Positions 9,530-17,112 of a DNA stretch of 64,000 bases are shown here, piece by piece. Below the pieces are notes generated by a model. The model ran no database searches. It saw only the letters and a list, made by a program, of their open reading frames with translations, and had not been told where the DNA came from. Location of the stretch: positions 372,001 through 436,000 of the forward strand of contig NZ_CP071321.1 of the NCBI RefSeq assembly GCF_017309585.1, read 5' to 3'. The translations under genes were made by a program, and so were the position numbers. Source of the stretch: Nitrogeniibacter aestuarii. GTDB taxonomy: Bacteria; Pseudomonadota; Gammaproteobacteria; Burkholderiales; Rhodocyclaceae. How positions within the stretch are numbered: the first letter of the stretch is position 1; each line of letters starts with the position of its first letter.

Positions 9530-9614
9530 GACGCAATGGGCGTGCCAAGGCTTGAGGCCGCTACCGGAGCCGCGCAGGGACTGGATGTCGCGGGGGTGTG
9601 GCAGACGTCGAGCC

Positions 9615-9669
9615 GGTGGAACGCCACCAGGGTGGTGGATTTGAACCGTCTGAGTGGTGGATATCCACC
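9615..9669. promoter_or_regulatory. Paired palindromes, putative enhancer sites for the NtrC-type regulator
   Basis: Two copies of GGTGG-N4-CCACC at 9615-9628 and 9656-9669, centres 41 bp apart, close to four helical turns. The second copy (GGTGGATATCCACC) is fully palindromic. They lie about 65-120 bp upstream of the sigma-54 promoter at 9733-9748, the normal distance and spacing for tandem activator dimers, and between the kinase/regulator operon and the divergent target gene. That the adjacent regulator binds here is inferred. Confidence 0.65.
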
Positions 9670-9732
9670 GAAGTTCCGCAGGGTGTTCCGGGGGCTGTCG
9701 GCAAGATATTGAATCGTAAAGATATTGTGCGT

Positions 9733-9748
9733 TGGCACACGGCTTGCC
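9733..9748 (+). promoter_or_regulatory. Sigma-54 (RpoN) promoter
   Basis: TGGCAC-N5-TTGC with the invariant GG (9734-9735) and GC (9746-9747) exactly 10 bp apart, matching the -24/-12 consensus TGGCACG-N4-TTGC at nearly every position. It lies 50 bp upstream of the DUF1269 start codon, beside an operon encoding a sigma-54-dependent activator. Predicted transcription start is near 9759. Confidence 0.85.
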
Positions 9749-9797
9749 AAGGGAAGGGCGTCACCCCACGCGAAAGCCCCAACCCAGGAGACCCGTC

Positions 9798-10286
9798 ATG
9801 TACGAACTGCTCACCATCGGGTACGACTCAGCCCTAGACGCCGACTCGGCCCGAAGCACCTTGATCAAGCTGTCCAGCCAATACCTCATCGATGTGGCCG
9901 ACGCGGCCGTGGCGGTGGGCGACGGGCGACATCACATGCGGCTTGAGCACTTGGTGGACGTGTGGCCGGTGGGCCTGTCGGGTCGGGCCATCTGGGGCAC
10001 GCTGGCCGGGGTGCTGCAACACCACCCCTCGGTGAAGGACGGTCTGGCCCGTGCCGAGACACTCGCCGAGTTCGGCATCAGCGACACCTACATGGAACAG
10101 GTGCTGACCCTGCTCGAACGCAAGGCGGCAGTGCTCTTCGTGCTGTCCCGAAAGAACAACAGCCAGCATGTGCTTGAGCACCTGCACCAGACGCAGGGGA
10201 CCTTCCTGCGCAGCGACATCCACCGGCCCGACGACCTGGTGCGACGCGACCCGGCCGGCCTGGGCCGCTCGGCCATGGCGGCCTGA
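9798..10286 (+). CDS. DUF1269 family protein under sigma-54 control
   Basis: 162 residues starting at an ATG preceded by AGGAG. The sequence follows the DUF1269 pattern: an N-terminal I-G-Y-D strand, K-L-x-x-x-Y-L-I-D with V-A-V-x-D-G, a Gly-containing central segment (S-G-R-A-I-W-G-T-L-A-G-V-L), then F-G-I-S-D-x-Y-M-E-Q and a strand A-V-L-F-V-L. In most members the central segment is a longer hydrophobic glycine hairpin thought to insert in membranes; here it is short. The family has no firm biochemical function. Transcription from the sigma-54 promoter 50 bp upstream ties it to the adjacent two-component system. It is followed by a secreted protein gene on the same strand. Confidence 0.75.
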   Translation: MYELLTIGYDSALDADSARSTLIKLSSQYLIDVADAAVAVGDGRHHMRLEHLVDVWPVGLSGRAIWGTLAGVLQHHPSVKDGLARAETLAEFGISDTYMEQVLTLLERKAAVLFVLSRKNNSQHVLEHLHQTQGTFLRSDIHRPDDLVRRDPAGLGRSAMAA

Positions 10287-10356
10287 GCCGCTAAAAACCC
10301 CGGCGCGCCGCCCTGAGCGTGCCCGGCACAGATCATTCATCCAAAGGAGAGGAACC

Positions 10357-10731
10357 ATGACAACCACCCAACTGCTGCGCGCCGCCCTGATGCTGCTGCC
10401 CCTGAGCGCCGCCCTGCCGGCCCATGCGCTGGAATGCCCGGTGAGCCCGAACGCGGCCAGCAAGCACGAGATCGTGGCCAACGCACCGCAGATCAAGCAA
10501 TTCCAGAAGCGCCTGGCGGCTGAAAATCCGGCCGCGGCGGCCGAGTCGATCATCGGCACGCTGAAGGTGATGTACCCCAAAGCCAGCGACGAAGGCGTTG
10601 CCAATTTCATGATCGCGCTCGAATGCCCGGTGATTGCCGAGCAGAACAAGGGCGATGCCTGGGAGAAGACGCAGGTGAAACAGTTTGCCGACACGGTGCA
10701 CAGCGTGCTGGCTGAGTCGTCCCACTCGTGA
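10357..10731 (+). CDS. Small secreted protein of unknown function
   Basis: 124 residues with a clear Sec signal peptide (about 1-24, cleavage after A-H-A) and a helical mature domain with two Cys (in L-E-C-P and A-L-E-C-P) that could form a disulphide. The two C-P contexts are a small internal echo. No family recognised. A strong ribosome site (AAAGGAGAGG) precedes the ATG. It lies 70 bp after the DUF1269 gene and before a terminator, so both probably form the sigma-54-driven transcript. A periplasmic product of a two-component-controlled operon might feed back on the sensor, but this is speculation. Confidence 0.7.
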   Translation: MTTTQLLRAALMLLPLSAALPAHALECPVSPNAASKHEIVANAPQIKQFQKRLAAENPAAAAESIIGTLKVMYPKASDEGVANFMIALECPVIAEQNKGDAWEKTQVKQFADTVHSVLAESSHS

Positions 10732-10790
10732 TCGAGGGCCTGGCCCGTATGTCTCCCGCGGGTCAGGCCAGGGACCTCCGACGAGCATTG

Positions 10791-10815
10791 AGCCGGGTGT
10801 TCCCCGGCTTTTTTT
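10791..10815 (+). terminator. Rho-independent terminator of the sigma-54 operon
   Basis: Stem AGCCGGG / CCCGGCT (10791-10797 with 10803-10809), 5-nt loop, followed by a run of seven T. It lies 60 bp past the stop of the secreted protein gene. Confidence 0.88.
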
Positions 10816-10922
10816 CGTCCCGGCTGTGCGCGTGGCGAGGGGCTCGTGGTGGCCGGCGACTGCGGTATGCTCCGCCTTGTTCCGAATCATCTGTGCGCGA
10901 GCCGTTCTCGCCCCTGACCACC

Positions 10923-11558
10923 ATGCTCGAATTCAAAATTGTCCCCGTGACCCCGTTTGCCCAGAACTGCTCGATTCTGTGGTGTTCCGAAACCCGAAAA
11001 GCCGCTGTGGTCGACCCCGGTGGCGATATCGACCGTATTGAAGCCGCGATCGCCGAGGCCGGCGTGACGGTCGAGAAGGTGCTGCTCACCCACGGTCACA
11101 TCGACCACGCGGGCGCCACTGCCGAGCTGGCGCGCAAGCTGAATGTGCCGATCGAGGGCCCGCAGGAGGAAGAGCGCTTCTGGATTGACCAGCTGGCCGA
11201 GCAAAGCCGCATGTTCGGCTTCCCGCAGGTGGAAGACTTCACTCCGGACACCTGGCTGAACGATGGTGATCAGGTCACCGTCGGCCAGGTGACGCTGGAG
11301 GTGATCCACTGCCCCGGGCATACCCCCGGCCATGTGGTGTTTTTCGATCCGCAGAGCAAGCTGGCGATCGTGGGCGATGTGCTCTTTGCCGGTTCCATCG
11401 GGCGCACCGATTTTCCGCGCGGAGACCATGGCGCACTCATCAGTGCCATCAAGGGCAAACTCTTACCCTTGGGGGATGACATTCGCTTCATTCCGGGGCA
11501 CGGGCCGATGTCCACCTTCGGTGCGGAGAGGCGTTCCAATCCCTACGTCTGTGGGTGA
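10923..11558 (+). CDS. Metallo-beta-lactamase-fold hydrolase, GloC (glyoxalase II-like)
   Basis: 212-residue cytoplasmic hydrolase of the YcbL/GloC group, which hydrolyses S-lactoylglutathione in methylglyoxal detoxification. Metal ligands are visible: H57-x-H59-x-D61-H62, the G-H-T-P-G-H motif, the Asp in V-G-D-V-L-F-A-G-S-I-G-R-T-D, and a final P-G-H-G-P histidine. The length matches GloC and lacks the C-terminal domain of GloB. The chosen ATG begins the conserved first strand; the upstream in-frame extension is not family-like. No strong ribosome site is seen. Exact substrate is inferred from family. Confidence 0.82.
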   Translation: MLEFKIVPVTPFAQNCSILWCSETRKAAVVDPGGDIDRIEAAIAEAGVTVEKVLLTHGHIDHAGATAELARKLNVPIEGPQEEERFWIDQLAEQSRMFGFPQVEDFTPDTWLNDGDQVTVGQVTLEVIHCPGHTPGHVVFFDPQSKLAIVGDVLFAGSIGRTDFPRGDHGALISAIKGKLLPLGDDIRFIPGHGPMSTFGAERRSNPYVCG

Positions 11559-11708
11559 AATCACGGTTTTGCCACGTGTTTGAGGCCCCCAATCGTGACT
11601 CAGTGTTAAAGGATGTCTTCTGTGTGTCCGAAATCACTCTTATGGACTGTGCATGCGGTAGCATGATCAGTTATTGCGGGTAAAGCCGCTGGTGAAAGGA
11701 AACGACGA

Positions 11709-12407
11709 GTGCGATTGGCGATTCTCGAGGATGACTCTGTACAGAATGAGACGTTGACTGAATGGCTCCGGCAGGCCGGTCACGATGTTCATTCATTTGT
11801 CGATCCGCGCGAGTTCATCCGGGTGGCCGGGCGAGAGAGCTTCGATCTGTGTCTGATCGACTGGATGCTCCCCGAAATCAGTGGCACCGATGTGCTCAAC
11901 TGGTTGCGTCAGGATCGTGCCAACGACACGCCGGTCATCTTCGTCACCGCCCGCGATGCGGAAGAGGACATCGTGACGGCACTGTCCTCGGGTGCCGATG
12001 ACTACATCATCAAACCGCTGCGTCGCTACGAGCTGGTCTCGCGCATCGAGGCGGTCATGCGTCGTGCCCGGCCACTGGCACAGGAACAGGTCATCGATGT
12101 ACCGCCGTACTTTTTCGATATCACTGCCAAGCGGGTGACCGTTGCTGGCGAACAGATCGAGCTCACCGACAAGGAATTCGACCTGTCGATGTTCCTGTTC
12201 CGCAATCTGGGGCGCCTGATCTCGCGCGGTCACATGCTCGAGGCTGTCTGGGGGCGCAATCCCAACCTGGCCACACGTACGGTCGATACGCACATCAGCC
12301 GTGTGCGCAGCAAACTGGGCCTGCGCCCGGAAAACGGCTTCCGCCTGACGCCGACCTATAACTATGGTTACCGCCTGGAGCGCCTCGTCGACGACGACGT
12401 GGAGTGA
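11709..12407 (+). CDS. OmpR-family response regulator (orphan)
   Basis: 232 residues, GTG start with AAAGGA 9 bp upstream. The receiver domain has E7-D8-D9, phosphoacceptor D51, a conserved Thr in F-V-T-A-R-D, and the Lys of I-I-K-P-L-R-R-Y-E. The C-terminal winged helix contains E-L-T-D-K-E-F-D-L and D-T-H-I-S-R-V-R-S-K-L. No kinase is adjacent. The nearest is the CHASE2 histidine kinase at 14757-17090 on the same strand, with mscL in reverse and a FecR-domain gene between them; a partnership is plausible but unproven. The 150 bp upstream shows no clear sigma-70 boxes. Confidence 0.88.
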   Translation: MRLAILEDDSVQNETLTEWLRQAGHDVHSFVDPREFIRVAGRESFDLCLIDWMLPEISGTDVLNWLRQDRANDTPVIFVTARDAEEDIVTALSSGADDYIIKPLRRYELVSRIEAVMRRARPLAQEQVIDVPPYFFDITAKRVTVAGEQIELTDKEFDLSMFLFRNLGRLISRGHMLEAVWGRNPNLATRTVDTHISRVRSKLGLRPENGFRLTPTYNYGYRLERLVDDDVE

Positions 12408-12428
12408 GCGACGCGAACAGGCAGACGC

Positions 12429-12461
12429 AAAAAAAGCCCCGCACACCAGCGGGGCTTTTTT
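12429..12461. terminator. Bidirectional terminator between the response regulator and mscL
   Basis: A-run, stem AGCCCCGC / GCGGGGCT (12435-12442 with 12449-12456), 6-nt loop, T-run. Symmetric A and T tracts serve both convergent genes: the regulator on plus and mscL on minus. Confidence 0.92.
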
Positions 12462-12477
12462 GTTGCAGCGTGTCGGA

Positions 12478-12903
12478 TCAGGCCTTGTTCTGCAGGGAAT
12501 CGCGGATTTCGCGCAGCAGTTTGATGTCTTCCGGATCTTCTTTGGGTGCTTCGGGTGCAGGCGGCTCTTCGCGCTTGAGCTTGTTGATGCCCTTGATGGC
12601 CATGAAGATCACGAAGGCGATGATCAGGAAATCGAGCGCGGTGTTGATGAACACACCGTACTTGATGACCGGCGCGCCGGCTTCGACGGCGGCGGCCAGG
12701 CTGGCGTATTCGCCATCGCCGAGATTGACGTACAGTTCAGAGAAGTCGACACCGCCAACGATCAGGCCGATCACCGGCATGACCACGTCGGCCACGAGCG
12801 AGCTGACGATCTTGCCGAATGCACCGCCGATGATCACACCAACGGCCATGTCGACCACGTTGCCTTTCATGGCAAATTCTTTGAATTCCGAAATGAAGCT
12901 CAT
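12478..12903 (-). CDS. mscL: Large-conductance mechanosensitive channel MscL
   Basis: Homopentameric inner-membrane channel that opens under membrane tension to release solutes on hypo-osmotic shock. 141 residues, typical length. Seen: the amphipathic N-terminus M-S-F-I-S-E-F-K-E-F-A, pore helix TM1 with G-N-V-V-D-M-A-V-G-V-I-I-G-G-A-F-G, TM2 (about 83-101), and a C-terminal helical bundle with K-L-K-R-E and L-L-x-E-I-R-D. The start at 12903 has a near-perfect AAGGAGGTC site; the longer frame upstream is not family-like. It lies between a response regulator and a FecR-domain gene and appears monocistronic. Confidence 0.97.
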   Translation of the reverse strand: MSFISEFKEFAMKGNVVDMAVGVIIGGAFGKIVSSLVADVVMPVIGLIVGGVDFSELYVNLGDGEYASLAAAVEAGAPVIKYGVFINTALDFLIIAFVIFMAIKGINKLKREEPPAPEAPKEDPEDIKLLREIRDSLQNKA

Positions 12904-13117
12904 GCTCTGACCTCCTTGTGAGGGTGTTATCTGAAGTTTATGGTCCCCGAGGCAGGTCATCCGCACTGGCGCCCGCGACGGTTTGCAGTCTATGACACCA
13001 ATCGGTTGTTCGCGACCCCGACGAAGCCCGGCGTTGCAATAATTTATTAGTCGTTTCCCCGCGCCCCGGCCCGTGGCACCATACGCTTTGACCCAAAAGT
13101 ATCAAACGGAGAAGCGA

Positions 13118-14746
13118 ATGCTGACCGAGTGCACGGCAAGGCGAGTCGCACGGTGGGTGGCCGGATGGCTGCTCGCGACAGTGATGGTGACCCACGCAGT
13201 GGCCGAGGAAGAGACGCTGCGCTACGTGGTGCGCCAGGACGACACCCTGATCGGCCTCGGTCAAACGCTCTTCGAAGATCCGGCCGCCTGGCCGCTGGTG
13301 CAGCGGATCAACCGGGTGGCCAATCCCCGGCGCATTCCGGTCGGCAGCGTGCTGACGATTCCGGTGCGTTTGCTGCGCAAGGTGCCGCGTCAGGGGCAGG
13401 TGGTGTTCGTGTCGGGTGAGGCGACCCGCGATGGACAGCCTGTGGCCGAGGGGGCGATGGTGGCCGAAGGCGCGCAGCTGTCGACCGCCGCACGCAGCTT
13501 TCTGACCATTGAACTGCCCGATGGCTCGCGCCTGACCATGCAGCCACAGAGCAAGGTTCGCATCGAATCACTCCATACCTACGAAGGCTTCGAGGCCGCC
13601 CAGCGGGCCGACTTCCAGGTCGAACGCGGGCGCATCGAGACCGAGGTGGAGCGTCAGTCCGGCCCGGCAGCGCGCTATCGCATCCAGACGCCGACGGCGG
13701 TCATCGGCGTGCGCGGCACCAGCTTCCGCGTGGCGGCCGACGAAACGACATCGCGCGCCGAAATGCGCGAGGGCACGGTGGCGGTCGAGCGGCCGGGCGA
13801 GGCCGGCAAGCCGGTGCGCCTGACCGAGGGTTACGGGCTGGTGGCGCAGGCGGACCGGCCGCTGCCCGAACCGGTGCCCCTGCTCGACGCGCCGGCAGTG
13901 GCGGGGATGCCGACGCTCTACGAGCGCCCGCTGGTGAGCATGGAACTCGAACCGGTGGCCGGTGCGGTGGCCTATCGCGGCCAGGTGGCAGCCGACGCCC
14001 GCTTCGTGAAGATTCTTGCGGAAAGCCGCAGTGCGCTGCCCACGGTTAAATTCGACGGCTTGCCCGATGGCGATTACTACGCACGGGTGCGCGGTATCGA
14101 CTCGCGCGGGCTCGAAGGGCGCGACGCGCAGATGGCCTTCCGGCTCAAGGCGCGACCCGAGCCGCCCCTGGTGAGCACACCGCGTCCGGGCGGCAAGGTG
14201 AACGCCGGCGACATCAAGTTCAGCTGGTCCCAGCCCGAGGGGGCCGCCCGCTACCGTTTCGAGCTGTCGCGCAATGAAGATCTCTCGGCGCCGATGGTGG
14301 CCGAGACCGGTCTGACCGAGCCGGCAGTTTCCAGGCCGCTGGAGGAGGGGACGTACTACTGGCGCCTGGGCAGCACGCGCGCGGATGGCGATCTGGGGCC
14401 CTGGGGCGATCCGGTGAAAGTGATCGTGCGCCCGCCCATGGCCGAGGTGCCGCCCCCGAGCTTTGACGCGGACACCATGTACTTCGCCTGGCAGGGCGAG
14501 CCGGGTCAGCGCTTCGAGTACCAGCTGGCCGACGACAAGACCTTCGACAAGCGCATTGCCGAGGGCTCGGTGGACAGCCCGGAAGTGAAGCTCGACAAGC
14601 CCGGTCCGGGAGCCTACTACCTGCGCATTCGGGCCATCGACGCCGACGGATTCGTGGGCGCGTACTCGTCACCCCAGAAAATCGTGGTGCCGGCCGAACT
14701 GCCCGACTGGCTGCTGGGTGTACCGCTGCTGCTGATCTTCCTCTGA
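13118..14746 (+). CDS. Secreted LysM and FecR domain protein
   Basis: 542 residues. Signal peptide about 1-29 (cleaved near A-V-A), LysM peptidoglycan-binding motif about 33-85 (Y-V-V-R-Q-D-D-T-L-I-G-L-G ... I-P-V-G-S-V-L-T-I-P), a FecR-type beta domain about 95-240 (L-P-D-G-S-R-L-T-M, T-P-T-A-V-I-G-V-R-G-T-S-F-R), then two or three fibronectin-III-like repeats (each with a Y-x-x-R-V-R-G-I-D or Y-L-R-I-R-A-I-D strand). GGAG precedes the ATG. The next gene starts 10 bp downstream, so it is an operon with the CHASE2 kinase. FecR-domain/CHASE2 pairs recur in proteobacteria; the likely job is in sensing or signal relay at the cell wall, inferred from context. Confidence 0.85.
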   Translation: MLTECTARRVARWVAGWLLATVMVTHAVAEEETLRYVVRQDDTLIGLGQTLFEDPAAWPLVQRINRVANPRRIPVGSVLTIPVRLLRKVPRQGQVVFVSGEATRDGQPVAEGAMVAEGAQLSTAARSFLTIELPDGSRLTMQPQSKVRIESLHTYEGFEAAQRADFQVERGRIETEVERQSGPAARYRIQTPTAVIGVRGTSFRVAADETTSRAEMREGTVAVERPGEAGKPVRLTEGYGLVAQADRPLPEPVPLLDAPAVAGMPTLYERPLVSMELEPVAGAVAYRGQVAADARFVKILAESRSALPTVKFDGLPDGDYYARVRGIDSRGLEGRDAQMAFRLKARPEPPLVSTPRPGGKVNAGDIKFSWSQPEGAARYRFELSRNEDLSAPMVAETGLTEPAVSRPLEEGTYYWRLGSTRADGDLGPWGDPVKVIVRPPMAEVPPPSFDADTMYFAWQGEPGQRFEYQLADDKTFDKRIAEGSVDSPEVKLDKPGPGAYYLRIRAIDADGFVGAYSSPQKIVVPAELPDWLLGVPLLLIFL

Positions 14747-14756
14747 GCCCCGGACG

Positions 14757-17090
14757 ATGAACCGATCCGGACGGCTGATGGGCGATCGCACCCTGTTTGA
14801 GTGGTTGGTGGTGACGGCGTTCTGCGCCACCGTGGCCGCCGCGTCAACCACCTTCGGATGGCTGTGGCGGATGGACATGTCGGCCTACGATGCCACCCTG
14901 TCACTGGTGCCGCGCAAGCCGGCCGAAGACGTGGTGGTGGTGGCCATCGATGACCCGAGCCTTGCCGAGATCGGTCGCTGGCCATGGCGCCGCTCGGTGC
15001 ATGCAGCGCTCATCGATCGGCTCAGTGCGGCGGGCGCCCGGGTGATCGCCTTCGATGTCATCCTCCACGAACCCAATCCCGACAACCGCGAGGCCGACCG
15101 GGTGCTGGCCGATGCCATCGCCGCCAGCGGACGCGTGATCCTGCCGCTGGTGCAGGCCTCGCGCGCCAACCGGATCATCGGTGAAGCGCCACCGGCGCCC
15201 ATCTTCCTGGCCGGCGCGAGCAGTGTCGGCCACATCCATGTCGAGTTCGATCCCGACGGTATCGCCCGCAGCGTGTACCTGTGGGAAGGCTTCGGCGCCG
15301 CGCGTCATCCGCAGATGGCGCTGGCGGCGCTTCAGTTGGCCGACCCGGCTCGTGCCGCCCGCTACGGCGCGCCGGCACCCGGGGCGGCCGAAGACGATCT
15401 GTGGCATCGCGACAGTTGGCTGCGCATTCCGTTTTCGGGGCCGCCGGGCACCTACCGTTACGTCTCCTATGCCGACGTGTTGCGTGGCGATGTGGATGCC
15501 AGCGTGTTTCAGGACAAGGTGGTGTTCGTCGGCGCCACGGCCCTGGGGCTGACCGACAGCGTGCCTACCCCGACGTCCGGGTTCAACCGGCCCATGCCGG
15601 GGGTGGAAGTCATTGCCAACGTGTACGGTGCACTGACCCGCGGCGATGCCGTCCGCCAGGTGTCGCCGGCCCTCACCGGCGCCCTTGCCGCCATCATCGT
15701 CATTGTGCTCATGGTGGTGATGCTGCGCACCAAGCCGCGCACGGCCCTGGTGTGGGCCTTTGCCGGGGTTGCCGGCACGCTGGTGCTGATGTGGATTGCC
15801 ATGCAGATGGGGGGCTTCTGGTTTCCACCCGCGGGGGCAGTGCTCGGCTGCATGCTGTGTTACCCGCTGTGGAGCTGGCGGCGGCTTGAGGCGGCGCAAC
15901 GCCACCTGGACGAACAGCTCGATGAACTGCACCGGAGCGCGGTGCGGTTCATCCCGGGCATGCCCGAGGCAACCGTCGCCTCCGATGCGTTCGATCCGCT
16001 TCAGCAGCGGATCATGCGGGTCGAAGAGGCCATCGAGCGGCAGCGCCATTTCCGCCGCTTCGTGAGTGAGACGCTCGACTCGCTGCCCGTGGGGGCGATC
16101 GTGACCGATACCGAAGGGCGCATCTTGCTCACCAACCGGGAGGCCCTCTCCCTGCTCTCGGCGCATGATGAAGCGCAGCTGGCGGCGGCGCTCGGGCAGA
16201 TCGAATGGCCGCCGGGGGTGCATCTGAGTGCCGGCCTGCCGGTGGCCCTCGAGGCCGACCAGGTGGTGACCGCCGAGGTGGACGGGCCCAATGATCGGCG
16301 CCTGCTCACCCAGATGGCGCAACTGCGCAGTGCCGACGGTGTGCCGGTGGGGCGTGTGCTGGGCCTGTCGGACATCACGCGCATTCGCGATGCGCATCGC
16401 GCGCGCGAAGAGACGATGCATTATCTGTCGCACGATCTGCGCTCCCCGATCGCCTCCGTCCTCACGCTCATCGAGGCCGAGAAGGTGGCCGGAGACCTGG
16501 GGCCGGAGCAACTTGAATTCCTGCGCCAGCTCGGTCGCTACGCCAACTCGGCACTCAAGCTGGCAGACGATCTGTTCCGTCTTGTGCGTGCCGATGCCAT
16601 CGACCAGAGCCGTTTCGTGGAATTCAATCTTGCCGCCACGGTGCAGGACGCCATCGATGAATCCTGGGCGCTGGCGCGGGGCAAGTCGGTCAAGGTCATC
16701 TTCGAGGCCACCGACGACATCGTCGATGCCTCCCAGGTGCACGGCGACATGGAGCTGGTGCGCCGCGCCGTGCTCAATCTGCTCACCAATGCCATCAAGT
16801 ACGGTGCCGAGGATGGACAGGTGAGCGTCGGGCTCGCGCGCGTGGATGACCAGTGGGAAGTGAGCGTCAGTGACGATGGTGAGGGCATAGCGCCCGAACA
16901 GTTGCCCGGTCTGTTCCGGCGCTTCGGCCGCCTCAAGAATCCGGCCACCCGACGCGAAAAGGGCGTGGGGCTGGGGCTGATGATCGTCAAGACCGTGGCG
17001 GAACGCCACGGTGGCGGTGTGTCGGTGGCCTCGGAGCCGGGCCACGGGGCCGTGTTCCGCTTCCGCCTGCCAGCCCTCGACGAGGCCTGA
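14757..17090 (+). CDS. CHASE2-domain sensor histidine kinase
   Basis: 777 residues. An N-terminal membrane helix (about 14-37) is followed by an extracytoplasmic CHASE2 domain (about 38-300; D-D-P-S-L-A-E-I-G-R-W-P-W-R-R and the later P-G-V-E-V-I-A-N motif), a cluster of C-terminal membrane helices (about 303-375), a PAS-like region, HisKA with H559 in L-S-H-D-L-R-S-P-I-A-S, and a HATPase domain (N-L-L-T-N-A-I-K-Y, D-D-G-E-G-I, G-V-G-L-G-L-M-I-V-K). It is second in an operon with the LysM/FecR protein. No regulator is encoded next to it; the orphan OmpR-type regulator at 11709 is the obvious candidate. An alternative ATG seven codons in is possible. Confidence 0.9.
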   Translation: MNRSGRLMGDRTLFEWLVVTAFCATVAAASTTFGWLWRMDMSAYDATLSLVPRKPAEDVVVVAIDDPSLAEIGRWPWRRSVHAALIDRLSAAGARVIAFDVILHEPNPDNREADRVLADAIAASGRVILPLVQASRANRIIGEAPPAPIFLAGASSVGHIHVEFDPDGIARSVYLWEGFGAARHPQMALAALQLADPARAARYGAPAPGAAEDDLWHRDSWLRIPFSGPPGTYRYVSYADVLRGDVDASVFQDKVVFVGATALGLTDSVPTPTSGFNRPMPGVEVIANVYGALTRGDAVRQVSPALTGALAAIIVIVLMVVMLRTKPRTALVWAFAGVAGTLVLMWIAMQMGGFWFPPAGAVLGCMLCYPLWSWRRLEAAQRHLDEQLDELHRSAVRFIPGMPEATVASDAFDPLQQRIMRVEEAIERQRHFRRFVSETLDSLPVGAIVTDTEGRILLTNREALSLLSAHDEAQLAAALGQIEWPPGVHLSAGLPVALEADQVVTAEVDGPNDRRLLTQMAQLRSADGVPVGRVLGLSDITRIRDAHRAREETMHYLSHDLRSPIASVLTLIEAEKVAGDLGPEQLEFLRQLGRYANSALKLADDLFRLVRADAIDQSRFVEFNLAATVQDAIDESWALARGKSVKVIFEATDDIVDASQVHGDMELVRRAVLNLLTNAIKYGAEDGQVSVGLARVDDQWEVSVSDDGEGIAPEQLPGLFRRFGRLKNPATRREKGVGLGLMIVKTVAERHGGGVSVASEPGHGAVFRFRLPALDEA

Positions 17091-17112
17091 AGGTGCACAG
17101 GCAGGGCCACGC

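Noticed and set aside
13050..13117. TGGCAC...GCTTTG resembling a sigma-54 promoter before the LysM/FecR gene
   Set aside because: The GG-to-GC spacing is 8 bp, not the obligatory 10.
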